Both the position numbers and the translations under genes were made by a program. Below, in pieces: positions 1-7,725 of a stretch of DNA of 64,000 nucleotides. The DNA is taken from NCBI GenBank assembly GCA_024699235.1, contig JAILPY010000061.1:49353-113352 (forward strand), given 5' to 3'. This DNA is from Treponema sp. Its GTDB lineage: Bacteria; Spirochaetota; Spirochaetia; Treponematales; Treponemataceae. A model generated the notes under the pieces. That model was not told the DNA's origin and did not search any database. It saw only the letters and a program-made list of their open reading frames with translations. Every line of letters begins with the position of its first letter. The first letter of the stretch is position 1.

Positions 1-211
1 CGGAAAACAGGAAAATTCCAGCTTGGAAACAGAATAGAGACAGAATAAATAAAGATACAATGCTGATAATTCTTGTAAAATCGCTCATGCCTTAAACTTA
101 GAGAATTTGATATGGATGTTTTGGAATAGGAAACGGAAATTTCCCTACTAACTCATTATATATTGTATACCTTGAATTTTCAAGGGATTTTCAGTTCTAG
201 CTTAGCAACAC
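1..211. other. Non-coding stretch at window edge
   Basis: No convincing gene is visible. There is a 10-bp palindrome, GGAAATTTCC, at 135-144 and A/T-rich sequence before the tandem array. Together with the array this forms a gene-free stretch of about 630 bp upstream of the TetR gene. Confidence 0.5.
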
Positions 212-529
212 GCAAAGTTCTAACTTTGCAAGAAGTGTAGAGCACTCTTTGCAGAATGTGTAGTGTACTCTTTGCAAGAAGTGTAGTGTACTCTTTGCAG
301 AATGTGTAGTGTACTCTTTGCAAGAAGTGTAGTGTACTCTTTGCAAGAAGTGTAGAGCACTCTTTGCAGAATGTGTAGTGTACTCTTTGCAGAATGTGTA
401 GTGTACTCTTTGCAGAATGTGTAGTGTACTCTTTGCAGAATGTGTAGTGTACTCTTTGCAGAATGTGTAGAGCACTCTTTGCAAGAAGTGTAGTGTACTC
501 TTTGCACTGCGCAAAGTACTGACTTTGCA
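212..529. repeat. 12-unit 23-bp tandem array bounded by dyads
   Basis: Twelve contiguous 23-bp units fill 225-500, with a partial unit at 501-506. Each unit is TTTGCA, then AGAAGT or GAATGT, then GTAG, then TGTAC or AGCAC, then TC. The AGCAC form occurs only in units 1, 6 and 11, that is every fifth unit (115 bp). The array is flanked by inverted repeats built on the same word: GCAAAGTT-CT-AACTTTGC at 212-229 and GCAAAGT-ACTG-ACTTTGC at 511-528. There are no unique spacers, so it is not CRISPR. The minus strand is open in all three frames only because the unit lacks stops on that strand. Function unknown; it could be a protein-binding array. Confidence 0.9.
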
Positions 530-603
530 TGGTTAAAAGTATATGCTGTGCAAGTCTTGCTCTGTAACCCTTTACAATATTTTTTGACTGGTATAAAATA
601 TTG

Positions 604-617
604 CTACCGTATGGTAG
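604..617. promoter_or_regulatory. Dyad upstream of tetR, likely operator
   Basis: CTACC-GTAT-GGTAG is an inverted repeat 20 bp before the TetR start codon. It lies just after possible promoter elements (TTTACA at 571-576, TATAAA at 592-597). Position and symmetry fit an autoregulatory TetR-dimer site. The promoter assignment is weak; the dyad itself is clear. Confidence 0.55.
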
Positions 618-637
618 TATAAAAAGGGAGCGGAATA

Positions 638-1291
638 ATGGGTGCGAAGGTCTCAAAAGACGACATCATCAAGGCATTGCTGGATACAGCATTCTTTCAT
701 TCAACGGGAGCAACAAGCCTAAAGGACATTGCTGAAAAAATAGGCATAAAAAAGGCATCCTTATACAACCATTTTGAAAGCCGTGACGACATAATCAAGC
801 AGGCAATGGATTCATGCAGGGAATATGTTGAAGCAATAATGTTTACTCCCAAAGATATAGAAAGCGTAACAAAAAAATATCCGCCAGACATAGTATTCAA
901 GGGCATAGTAAACAGATATTTCAAGATGCATGAAAAAACTCCTCTGTTTCAGATTTATACATTCCTCGAGAGTCAGAAATATTTTGTAAAGGAAGCAAGC
1001 GATATAATAAAGGACGAAAACAAAAAAGTCATACGTCAGACCGCACAAGTCCTTAAAGCCTTGAAGGCGAACGGTAAAATTTCAATTGAAGGGCAGAATA
1101 TTGAAAATGTTGCAGTTTGGTTCTGTTCTGGCATGAATGAACTGCTCAACTTATATCTGCTTGACAGAAAGGTTGTCGTAGTAAACAACCCTGATTCTGG
1201 AGAAGGCCAGCTGTTCTCCCTTCCTGCAGATGAAACGGCACTTGAAAAAATCGACACATACATAGATTCGTTCATATCTATAATAAAATAG
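638..1291 (+). CDS. TetR/AcrR family transcriptional regulator
   Basis: A 217-aa one-component repressor. Residues about 10-55 form the TetR helix-turn-helix (DIAEKIGIKKASLYNHF); the rest is the all-helical ligand and dimerisation domain, which is too variable to name the inducer. The ATG at 638 follows GGGAG at a normal distance. A dyad immediately upstream suggests autoregulation. The next gene, a CmpB-type membrane protein, starts 10 bp after the stop behind its own AAGGA, so the two probably form an operon and the membrane protein may be the regulated target. Confidence 0.9.
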   Translation: MGAKVSKDDIIKALLDTAFFHSTGATSLKDIAEKIGIKKASLYNHFESRDDIIKQAMDSCREYVEAIMFTPKDIESVTKKYPPDIVFKGIVNRYFKMHEKTPLFQIYTFLESQKYFVKEASDIIKDENKKVIRQTAQVLKALKANGKISIEGQNIENVAVWFCSGMNELLNLYLLDRKVVVVNNPDSGEGQLFSLPADETALEKIDTYIDSFISIIK

Positions 1292-1301
1292 GAAGGATTT
1301 C

Positions 1302-2144
1302 ATGATTTCTTCATCATCTCTTTCAGCCATAAATATGCCTCAGATGCCTTTTTCAAAAGCATTTGTAATGTTCATTCTCTATTCCTTCATCGGATGGATC
1401 TGTGAGGAAATCTGGTGTACAGTCGGAAGCCGAAAGCTTGTAAAGAGAGGCATGCTGCACGGGCCTATCTGCCCGATTTATGGTTTTGGAGCGCTTTCCA
1501 TCCTGTACATGCTTTATCCCTGGAGAACGACATTTGTAAGGCTTTTTATTGCTTCTATGATACTCACAAGCATACTGGAGTACTTTACAAGCTGGCTTTT
1601 GGAAAAGCTCTTTCATGCAAAGTGGTGGGATTATTCACAGATGCCGCTTAACCTAAACGGCAGGTGCTGTCTTTTAAATTCAACTGCATTTGGAATAGGC
1701 GGCATTGCGATGGAACACATAATGCATCCTGCTGTGGAAATGTTCTTGAGGCTTTCTTTTTTTGAAAATTATATGGAAACAATCAGTGCAGTTCTTGCCC
1801 TAATCCTTTCGGCAGACGTTCTTGCTACAGTGCACAAGCTTGTCAGCTTTGCGACTGCAATGGAAAAACTTAAGGCATTCAGTGAAAATATCAGGGAACG
1901 CTTTGAAAACGAAGAATGGTTCAAAAAGGATTCCTTCCAGTCCATGCTTGATTCCATCCGTGAGCATGCTTTAGCAAATCCTGCCATGTTTAGCAAAAAA
2001 CTGCTTGAATCTGTGGACTTGTATTCAGCAAAGCAGAAAATTTCAGAATTCTGGCTTTTAAAGTTCCCTACAATGACAAGCCGGGATTTTTCGTCTGTGC
2101 TTGAGCATCTAAAGGATAAGATGAAAGAAAAGAAGTCAAAATAA
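1302..2144 (+). CDS. CmpB-type putative ABC transporter membrane protein
   Basis: A 280-aa membrane protein of the family annotated as putative ABC-transporter type IV (CmpB; PF06541). The family signature is clear in the first 150 residues: FIGWICEEIW, then RGMLHGPICPIYGFG, an EYFTSWLLEKLF stretch and WWDYSQMPLNLNGR. About four to five hydrophobic segments occupy residues 17-165; the last 100 residues are polar and helical, probably cytoplasmic. The family's biochemical role is not established and no ATPase is encoded beside it. It lies 10 bp downstream of the TetR gene and is probably co-transcribed with it. Confidence 0.8.
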   Translation: MISSSSLSAINMPQMPFSKAFVMFILYSFIGWICEEIWCTVGSRKLVKRGMLHGPICPIYGFGALSILYMLYPWRTTFVRLFIASMILTSILEYFTSWLLEKLFHAKWWDYSQMPLNLNGRCCLLNSTAFGIGGIAMEHIMHPAVEMFLRLSFFENYMETISAVLALILSADVLATVHKLVSFATAMEKLKAFSENIRERFENEEWFKKDSFQSMLDSIREHALANPAMFSKKLLESVDLYSAKQKISEFWLLKFPTMTSRDFSSVLEHLKDKMKEKKSK

Positions 2145-2150
2145 AAATCT

Positions 2151-2180
2151 TTGGAATTTTTGCATTGGCTGTGATATACT
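2151..2180 (+). promoter_or_regulatory. Promoter of the FliN-like gene (leaderless)
   Basis: TTGGAA (2151-2156), an 18-nt spacer and TATACT (2175-2180). Only six bases separate the -10 box from the ATG at 2187, which has no Shine-Dalgarno, so the predicted transcript starts at the start codon. Confidence 0.6.
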
Positions 2181-2186
2181 GATTTT

Positions 2187-2654
2187 ATGGCAAACGATAA
2201 ACCTGTTTCGATTTCTGAAAATGAATTAAACTCTGTTTTAAACTCAATAAAGGATGATAATACTAAGAATATATGCGAAGACTATAAGTTAGGGGTTGGA
2301 ATATCTCAGTCTGAACTTGAAAAAGTTCTGAAAAGAAGCTCTTCAAATTCTGAGGAAAATTCTTCGGCTTCTCCAAAGTCTGATTATGAGGAAAAGATTG
2401 CAAAGCGTAATGCTCATGCTGCTGAGGTTATGAAGCAGGCGAACGCCCTTCTCCCTAGAACGGTATCAGTCATATATGGTTCTGTACGTAAAGAGGCCTC
2501 CTTCCTTTCTGGCTTAAAGGAAGGAGATTCTTTGGATTTAGACCGCCTTGCGGATGAAAATGCTGACATTTTGGTTAATGGAAAGCTTTTTGCACATGGA
2601 ATATTGGATGTTCATGACGGTCATGCCTGCGTAAAGATTACAGACATAGTATGA
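2187..2654 (+). CDS. FliN/SpoA-domain protein
   Basis: A 155-aa cytoplasmic protein. Residues 1-85 are charged, Ser-rich and probably disordered. Residues about 88-155 match the C-terminal SpoA fold of FliN/FliM flagellar switch proteins, with the typical sequence of paired hydrophobic strands, a DLDRLADENADILVNG segment, and a final ITDIV. The gene stands alone, away from any flagellar operon, so it may be an accessory switch protein rather than FliN itself. The -10 box is six bases before the ATG and no ribosome site is visible. Confidence 0.75.
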   Translation: MANDKPVSISENELNSVLNSIKDDNTKNICEDYKLGVGISQSELEKVLKRSSSNSEENSSASPKSDYEEKIAKRNAHAAEVMKQANALLPRTVSVIYGSVRKEASFLSGLKEGDSLDLDRLADENADILVNGKLFAHGILDVHDGHACVKITDIV

Positions 2655-2661
2655 TGTAAGA

Positions 2662-2690
2662 CTTACAGAAAGTTTTCCGTAAGCCTTTAT
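2662..2690. terminator. Hairpin between convergent genes
   Basis: CTTACAGAAA and TTTCCGTAAG (2662-2683) pair with one mismatch and a 2-nt loop, followed by CCTTTATT. It lies between the FliN-like gene and the end of trpGD and probably ends transcription of the former. Confidence 0.55.
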
Positions 2691-2696
2691 TCATTA

Positions 2697-4295
2697 TTAG
2701 CTTGCATTTGAGAATGTTCTTATTTCTTCAAGCTTTGACATTGCAGCGCCTGAATCAAGTGCTGAAAGTGCCATTGTATATCCGTCTTTTATTGTTTTTG
2801 CTTTTCCACTGATATATAATACTGCACCGGCATTAAGGCCTACAGCTTCTCGTATTGTTTTTCTTCCCTTTCCTTCAAGAATTTCAAGGCCGAGTTTTGC
2901 ATTGTCTTCTCCTGTGCCGCCTGCAAGTTCTTCAACGTCTACATTCTCTATTCCGTATTTTGCAGGGTCAATTGTATATTGGTATTCCTTATTGTCTTCA
3001 CAAATCTGGTATACATAATTTTTTGCACATGGAGAAATCTCATCAAATCCGTCTTCGCTGGTAATTACCATTACACGCTTTGCTCCGAGCATCTTTGCCG
3101 CTCTTGCTACAGGCTTCAGAAGGTCTTTTGAATATACTCCCAGCATCTGGTATTTTGCACCGGCAGGATTTGAAAGAGGTCCCAGTATGTTCATTATGGT
3201 TTTTATGCCGAGGGCCTTTCTTACTGGACCTGCAAAGCGCATTGCACTGTGGTAGATTGTTGCCATCAAAAAGCCAAAGTTTGTTTTTTTAATCTGCTCG
3301 GCTGTCTTTTCTGGAAGATTGTCTATTTTAATGCCTATTGCTTCATAAAAATCTGCTGCTCCAGACTTACTTGAAACGGCCCTGTTTCCATGCTTTGCCA
3401 TTGGCTGTCCGCAGGCTGCTGCAATAATTGCAGAAAGTGATGAAATGTTAAAGCTTCCCTTTCCGTCTCCTCCAGTTCCTACAATTTCTGCAAGGTTATT
3501 GCTTTCCAAGGGAATTCTTTTTCTTTTTGCAAGGAGAACCTTTGCACAGCCTGCCATTTCTGAAGCTGCCGGTCCTTTTGCAGCAATTGCTGTAAGTATG
3601 GCTGTCGTTACGCGTTCATCAAGAGTTCCGTCTGTAAGGTTTTCCATGAACAGTTCTGCCTGTTCTTCTGTAAGGTCCTTTTTTGCTATGAGCTGATTTA
3701 AATAATCGGCAACAGGAATGTTATTCAGGCGGTAATTTAGGAATGCCCTGAAAATGTCATCTCCCTTTTCGCTTGCTATTGATTCTGGGTGGAACTGTAT
3801 TCCTTCTATAAGCATTTTTTTATGCCTTATGCCCATAATGTCCCCGTCTTCTGAACGTGCTGTAACTTCAAAGTCAGGAGAAAGCGTTGATTCATCAATG
3901 ACGAGCGAATGGTAGCGGGTAAAGGAAGCTTTTTTTCCTAAGATGCGGAAGACTCCTTTTCCGTCAAGAGTCATTTCTTCAACGACTCCATGGCAAATTC
4001 TCTTGGCCTGAACGATTTTTGCTCCGAATGCTTCTCCTATTGCCTGATGTCCAAGGCAGATTCCAAGGATAGGTATTTTTCCTGCAAAGTGCTTTATTGC
4101 CTCTTCACTGATTCCTGCATCGGCAGGTGTTCCTGGGCCTGGGCTTATTACAAGCTTTGATGGATTTAGGGATTCCAGGTCTTTTATAGAAACTTCCTTT
4201 GAACGGACAGTTTTTACTTCTTCTTCTGAAAGTCTCTGCAATGCCTGTACTACATTGTATGTAAATGAATCATAATTATCTATAACAAGTATCAT
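2697..4295 (-). CDS. trpGD: Fused anthranilate synthase glutaminase / anthranilate phosphoribosyltransferase
   Basis: A 532-aa fusion. Residues 1-190 are the TrpG class I amidotransferase that supplies ammonia to TrpE: oxyanion-strand motif SPGPGTP near 51-57, nucleophile C80 in GICLGHQ and the HPE motif in IQFHPESI. Residues about 200-530 are TrpD, which joins anthranilate to PRPP; GTGGDGKGSFNISS is the phosphoribosyl-binding loop. The start chosen is the ATG at 4295, preceded by AAGGAGA; longer reading upstream adds a non-homologous 19-residue tail. It lies 28 bp downstream of trpE, forming the first two steps from chorismate to tryptophan. The other trp genes are not in the window. Confidence 0.93.
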   Translation of the reverse strand: MILVIDNYDSFTYNVVQALQRLSEEEVKTVRSKEVSIKDLESLNPSKLVISPGPGTPADAGISEEAIKHFAGKIPILGICLGHQAIGEAFGAKIVQAKRICHGVVEEMTLDGKGVFRILGKKASFTRYHSLVIDESTLSPDFEVTARSEDGDIMGIRHKKMLIEGIQFHPESIASEKGDDIFRAFLNYRLNNIPVADYLNQLIAKKDLTEEQAELFMENLTDGTLDERVTTAILTAIAAKGPAASEMAGCAKVLLAKRKRIPLESNNLAEIVGTGGDGKGSFNISSLSAIIAAACGQPMAKHGNRAVSSKSGAADFYEAIGIKIDNLPEKTAEQIKKTNFGFLMATIYHSAMRFAGPVRKALGIKTIMNILGPLSNPAGAKYQMLGVYSKDLLKPVARAAKMLGAKRVMVITSEDGFDEISPCAKNYVYQICEDNKEYQYTIDPAKYGIENVDVEELAGGTGEDNAKLGLEILEGKGRKTIREAVGLNAGAVLYISGKAKTIKDGYTMALSALDSGAAMSKLEEIRTFSNAS

Positions 4296-4323
4296 AAAAG
4301 TCTCCTTATTTATCTGTTTATAT

Positions 4324-5802
4324 TTATTGTCTGCTGCTCTGATTTCCTTCAAGGACAGAACGCAAAGCTCCTAGCTTTTCATTTGTTTCTTCCCATTCAC
4401 GGTCTGGGTTGCTGTCGTAGACAATGCCTCCTCCTGCCTGCAATGTCCATGTTGACTTTTGTTTTAATGCGCATCGTATTCCGATGCAGAAATCCAAATC
4501 TCCTGATGTCTGTAAGTATCCTATTGCACCTGCATAGAACCGTCTCTTTACTTTTTCAAGTCGGCTCAATATTTCTATGGCACTTATTTTTGGGGATCCG
4601 CTTACGGTTCCTGCAGGAAAGGCAGAACGCAATACCTGTATCTGCTTCATGTTTTTTTTGACCTTTCCCTGAACGTCACTTACAAGATGCATTACATGGC
4701 TGAAATATTCACAGTCCATGAATCTTGTAACTTCTACAGAACCTGGCTCGCACATTCTTCCAAGGTCGTTGCGTGCCAAGTCTACTAGCATAAGGTGTTC
4801 GCTTCTTTCCTTATTGTCATGCAGAAGATTTTCTTTTAGTTCTTCGTCTTCTGCTGCATTTTTTCCTCTTTTGCGTGTTCCTGCGATAGGACGGATTGAA
4901 GCAATTCCTTCCCTTACGCGTACAAGGCTTTCTGGTGAAGAACCGACAAGCTGCCTGTTTCCAAAGTCAATATACAGAAGGTATGGTGATGGGTTTAAGG
5001 AACGAAGCCTTCTGTAAATTTCCATGGCAGAGCTTTCGCACTCTAGCTGCAGTCGGCGGCTAGGAACTGCCTGAAAGATATCACCTGCAACAATATGCTT
5101 TTTTAGTTCTGCAACTTTTTCTTTATATTCTTTTTCTGAAAGCTCAAGGTCTGTTATTGCATGGCAAGGAGATGGTGCTTCCGGCGGTGCCAGATAGCTG
5201 AAGTCCAGGTCTCCAAGTCTGTTTTTTAAGTCTTCTACAGCTTTCTTAAGGTCTATCTGATGTTCTGTATAGTTTAGGCCAAATATATGAAGGGTTTCTG
5301 TAAAATGGTCAAATACTATGTAAATGTGTCCGGCTACAAATTCGCTTTCAGGTATATGAAGTTCGTCAGATTGAGGTGCAAGATTTATAGTGTCACAGCG
5401 TGCGCAGAATTCATAACTTAGATAGCCTATGCCGCTTGCAGGAACAGGAATGTCTTTTACAGGCAGTTCGTTTTCCTGAGCAACGTAAAGAAGTGCGTCC
5501 AGAATGTCAGGAGTGTGGGGGACTGTGCTTCCGGGAGCAATCATTTCAATGTCTTTGCCTGCACTGGATTCTGTTTCTTGAGTAAAAGGCACTCTTCTTC
5601 CGTCAATAATAAAGGCAATTCCTTCGTCATCCTGTAAAATGTGGAATGCTTCTTCGGCCATAAGGATCGAATACCGCTCCTTTCCCATATTGAATCTTGC
5701 ACTTTCCAAGACTGCCTTTGCACCTATTTTCTTTGCAAGGGAAAATGGCGTATATCTGTCGCTTGGAAGGCTTATGTAAATGCTGTCTGTGCGCTTAATC
5801 AT
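4324..5802 (-). CDS. trpE: Anthranilate synthase component I
   Basis: A 492-aa cytoplasmic enzyme that converts chorismate and ammonia to anthranilate. The C-terminal chorismate-binding domain is complete: RPIAGTRKRG (Ala in this motif points to TrpE rather than PabB), LVDLARNDLGR, and AFPAGTVSGSPK. The N-terminal VLESAR stretch matches the LLES tryptophan-feedback motif, so allosteric inhibition by tryptophan is likely. The start is the ATG at 5802 behind GAGGT; the frame stays open upstream but that part has no homology and would run into the GH35 gene. The promoter lies at 5833-5859. I saw no leader peptide with tandem Trp codons or attenuator. Confidence 0.92.
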   Translation of the reverse strand: MIKRTDSIYISLPSDRYTPFSLAKKIGAKAVLESARFNMGKERYSILMAEEAFHILQDDEGIAFIIDGRRVPFTQETESSAGKDIEMIAPGSTVPHTPDILDALLYVAQENELPVKDIPVPASGIGYLSYEFCARCDTINLAPQSDELHIPESEFVAGHIYIVFDHFTETLHIFGLNYTEHQIDLKKAVEDLKNRLGDLDFSYLAPPEAPSPCHAITDLELSEKEYKEKVAELKKHIVAGDIFQAVPSRRLQLECESSAMEIYRRLRSLNPSPYLLYIDFGNRQLVGSSPESLVRVREGIASIRPIAGTRKRGKNAAEDEELKENLLHDNKERSEHLMLVDLARNDLGRMCEPGSVEVTRFMDCEYFSHVMHLVSDVQGKVKKNMKQIQVLRSAFPAGTVSGSPKISAIEILSRLEKVKRRFYAGAIGYLQTSGDLDFCIGIRCALKQKSTWTLQAGGGIVYDSNPDREWEETNEKLGALRSVLEGNQSSRQ

Positions 5803-5832
5803 ATCTACCTCGTTTCTTTTTACAGTAACTAT

Positions 5833-5859
5833 ATTATATCTGTACTGTGTTTCTGTCAA
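5833..5859 (-). promoter_or_regulatory. trpE promoter
   Basis: On the minus strand a consensus TTGACA (5859-5854) and TATAAT (5838-5833) are separated by 15 bp; reading the -10 as TAATAT gives 17 bp. The transcript would have a leader of about 25 nt carrying the GAGGT ribosome site. Confidence 0.65.
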
Positions 5860-5907
5860 GAGTATCAATGATTTTTTTTCAGTGAATATGCATGGTATTT
5901 TTATACG

Positions 5908-5936
5908 TGGTGAAATTATAGATGTGATGCTATAAT
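5908..5936 (+). promoter_or_regulatory. Probable promoter of the GH35 gene
   Basis: TATAAT at 5931-5936 with a weak -35 (TGGTGA, 5908-5913) at 17 bp. It leaves a leader of about 25 nt containing AGAGAGG before the ATG at 5968. Confidence 0.45.
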
Positions 5937-5967
5937 CTTTTTCAGTAAAATTCCTAGAGAGGTTTCT

Positions 5968-7722
5968 ATGATTTGTGAAATAAAAGATGATTTTTATGTT
6001 GACGGAAAGAAGTTTCAGATAATTTCCGGTTCCATTCATTATTTTAGAGTTGTTCCTGAATACTGGAGGGATAGGCTTGAGAAATTGAAGAACATGGGAT
6101 GTAATGCTGTGGAAACCTATATTCCATGGAATTTTCATGAGATAGAAAAAAATATGTTTGTATGGGATGGCATGCATGATGTATGCCGCTTTATTCAGAC
6201 AGCACAAGATGTAGGCTTATATGTCATTATACGTCCGTCTCCATATATCTGTGCGGAATATGAATATGGAGGGCTTCCATGGTGGCTTTTGCAGGATAAA
6301 AACATGAAAGTCCGCTGCAGCTACGGGCCTTATCTTGATGCCATTAAAAATTATTACAGTGTCCTTATGCCAAAGCTTGTCCCTTATCAGATAGATAATG
6401 GCGGTCCTGTCATTCTGATGCAGATAGAAAATGAGTATGGATATTATGGCAATGACCATTCTTATATGGAGTTTTTGCGTGATACTATGCGTCATTACGG
6501 CATTACTGTTCCTTTTGTTACTTCTGACGGTCCTTGGGGACACTCTATGGAAGCAGGCATGACTGAAGGTGCCCTTGCTACCGGAAACTTTGGGTCTAAG
6601 GTTAAGGAACAGTTTGCTGTAATGACTGACCGCCTTGGAAATAATAAGCCTTTAATGTGCATGGAATTCTGGGTAGGCTGGTTTGACAGCTGGGGTGACA
6701 TTCACCATCATTCAGATTTAGAGCAGAATAAAGTTGACTTTGATGAAGTCATTCGTACAGGCCATGTAAACATTTATATGTTTGAAGGCGGTACAAACTT
6801 TGGATTTACTAGCGGCCGCAACTGGGATGCAAAAAATGCAGACGTTACTTCCTATGACTATGATGCAGTGCTTACAGAAGACGGCCAGATAACTCCTAAG
6901 TATAATGCGTTTAAGGAAATTATTTCTAAGTATAAGAAAATAGAGGAGATTCCTCTTTCAACGAATATTGAAAGTTCTGATTATGGAGAAATTGAGTGCT
7001 GTGCAAAGGTTAACCTTTCTTCCGTACTGAAGGATATTTCAAAGTGTACGGAAAGTCCGTATCCATTGTCTATGGAAGAGTTAAACTATGGCAGCGGCTA
7101 TGTTTTGTATCGCATAAATCTTTCGGAAGGTGAATGCGCAGAAGAAATTCAGGTTCAGGATTTTCATGACCGTGTTCAGGCATTCTGCAATGGAAAGCTT
7201 CTTTTTACTGACACTGAAGAACATTCTGCTGAAAAATTCATTGTACCTGAAGATTTACGTAAGAATGGAGCGGTTCTTGATTTTCTGGTAGAAAATTATG
7301 GCCGCGTTAATTTTGGGTTTGACCTTGATAATCAGCGCAAGGGAATCCTTAAAGGTGTTGCCGTTAACGGTCACAGGCACTTTGGATATGAAATGTATTC
7401 CTTGCCTCTAAGCAGCAAGCAGGTTTCTCAGGTAGATTTTGATGGGAAGGTACCTTTTAAAGAGACCGAGCCTTCATTCTATAAATTTAAATTTAATGCA
7501 GGAAAAAAGGCTGATACTTTTATAGAGTTAGATGGTTTTGGTAAGGGATGCGTTTTTATAAACGGCTTTAATATCGGTCGGTTCTGGGAAATTGGCCCTC
7601 AGAAACGTTTATACGTTCCAGCTCCTCTTCTTAAAAATGGCGCTAATGAAATTATTGTATTTGAGACAGAAGGCAAGGCTGGAAAAACTATACAATTAAG
7701 GAAATCTCCTTCGCTTGGGTAA
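5968..7722 (+). CDS. GH35 beta-galactosidase
   Basis: A 584-aa glycoside hydrolase of family 35, releasing terminal beta-galactose from oligosaccharides. The N-terminal TIM barrel is unmistakable: SGSIHYFRVVPEYWRDRL, CNAVETYIPWNFHE and PYICAEYEYGGLPWWL. The acid/base is E156 in QIENEYG and the nucleophile E233 in CMEFWVGWFDSWG. Residues about 350-584 form the C-terminal beta domains. No signal peptide is present, so it acts inside the cell on imported sugars. AGAGAGG precedes the ATG. The OmpA-type gene begins 3 bp after its stop, implying co-transcription. Confidence 0.93.
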   Translation: MICEIKDDFYVDGKKFQIISGSIHYFRVVPEYWRDRLEKLKNMGCNAVETYIPWNFHEIEKNMFVWDGMHDVCRFIQTAQDVGLYVIIRPSPYICAEYEYGGLPWWLLQDKNMKVRCSYGPYLDAIKNYYSVLMPKLVPYQIDNGGPVILMQIENEYGYYGNDHSYMEFLRDTMRHYGITVPFVTSDGPWGHSMEAGMTEGALATGNFGSKVKEQFAVMTDRLGNNKPLMCMEFWVGWFDSWGDIHHHSDLEQNKVDFDEVIRTGHVNIYMFEGGTNFGFTSGRNWDAKNADVTSYDYDAVLTEDGQITPKYNAFKEIISKYKKIEEIPLSTNIESSDYGEIECCAKVNLSSVLKDISKCTESPYPLSMEELNYGSGYVLYRINLSEGECAEEIQVQDFHDRVQAFCNGKLLFTDTEEHSAEKFIVPEDLRKNGAVLDFLVENYGRVNFGFDLDNQRKGILKGVAVNGHRHFGYEMYSLPLSSKQVSQVDFDGKVPFKETEPSFYKFKFNAGKKADTFIELDGFGKGCVFINGFNIGRFWEIGPQKRLYVPAPLLKNGANEIIVFETEGKAGKTIQLRKSPSLG

Positions 7723-7725
7723 ATA

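Noticed and set aside
225..500. CRISPR array
   Set aside because: Units are contiguous with no unique spacers, and no cas genes lie in the window.
180..656. Three minus-strand frames of 95-158 aa made of a 23-residue peptide repeat
   Set aside because: A 23-bp unit without stops on that strand opens all three frames at once. There is no ribosome site or codon bias; the repeat is better treated as DNA.
5803..5840. Trp leader peptide or T-box before trpE
   Set aside because: The leader is only about 25 nt, too short for a leader peptide, attenuator or T-box.
5803..6207. N-terminal extension of TrpE to 627 residues
   Set aside because: It has no homology, overlaps the divergent GH35 gene and its promoter, and a ribosome site supports the start at 5802.
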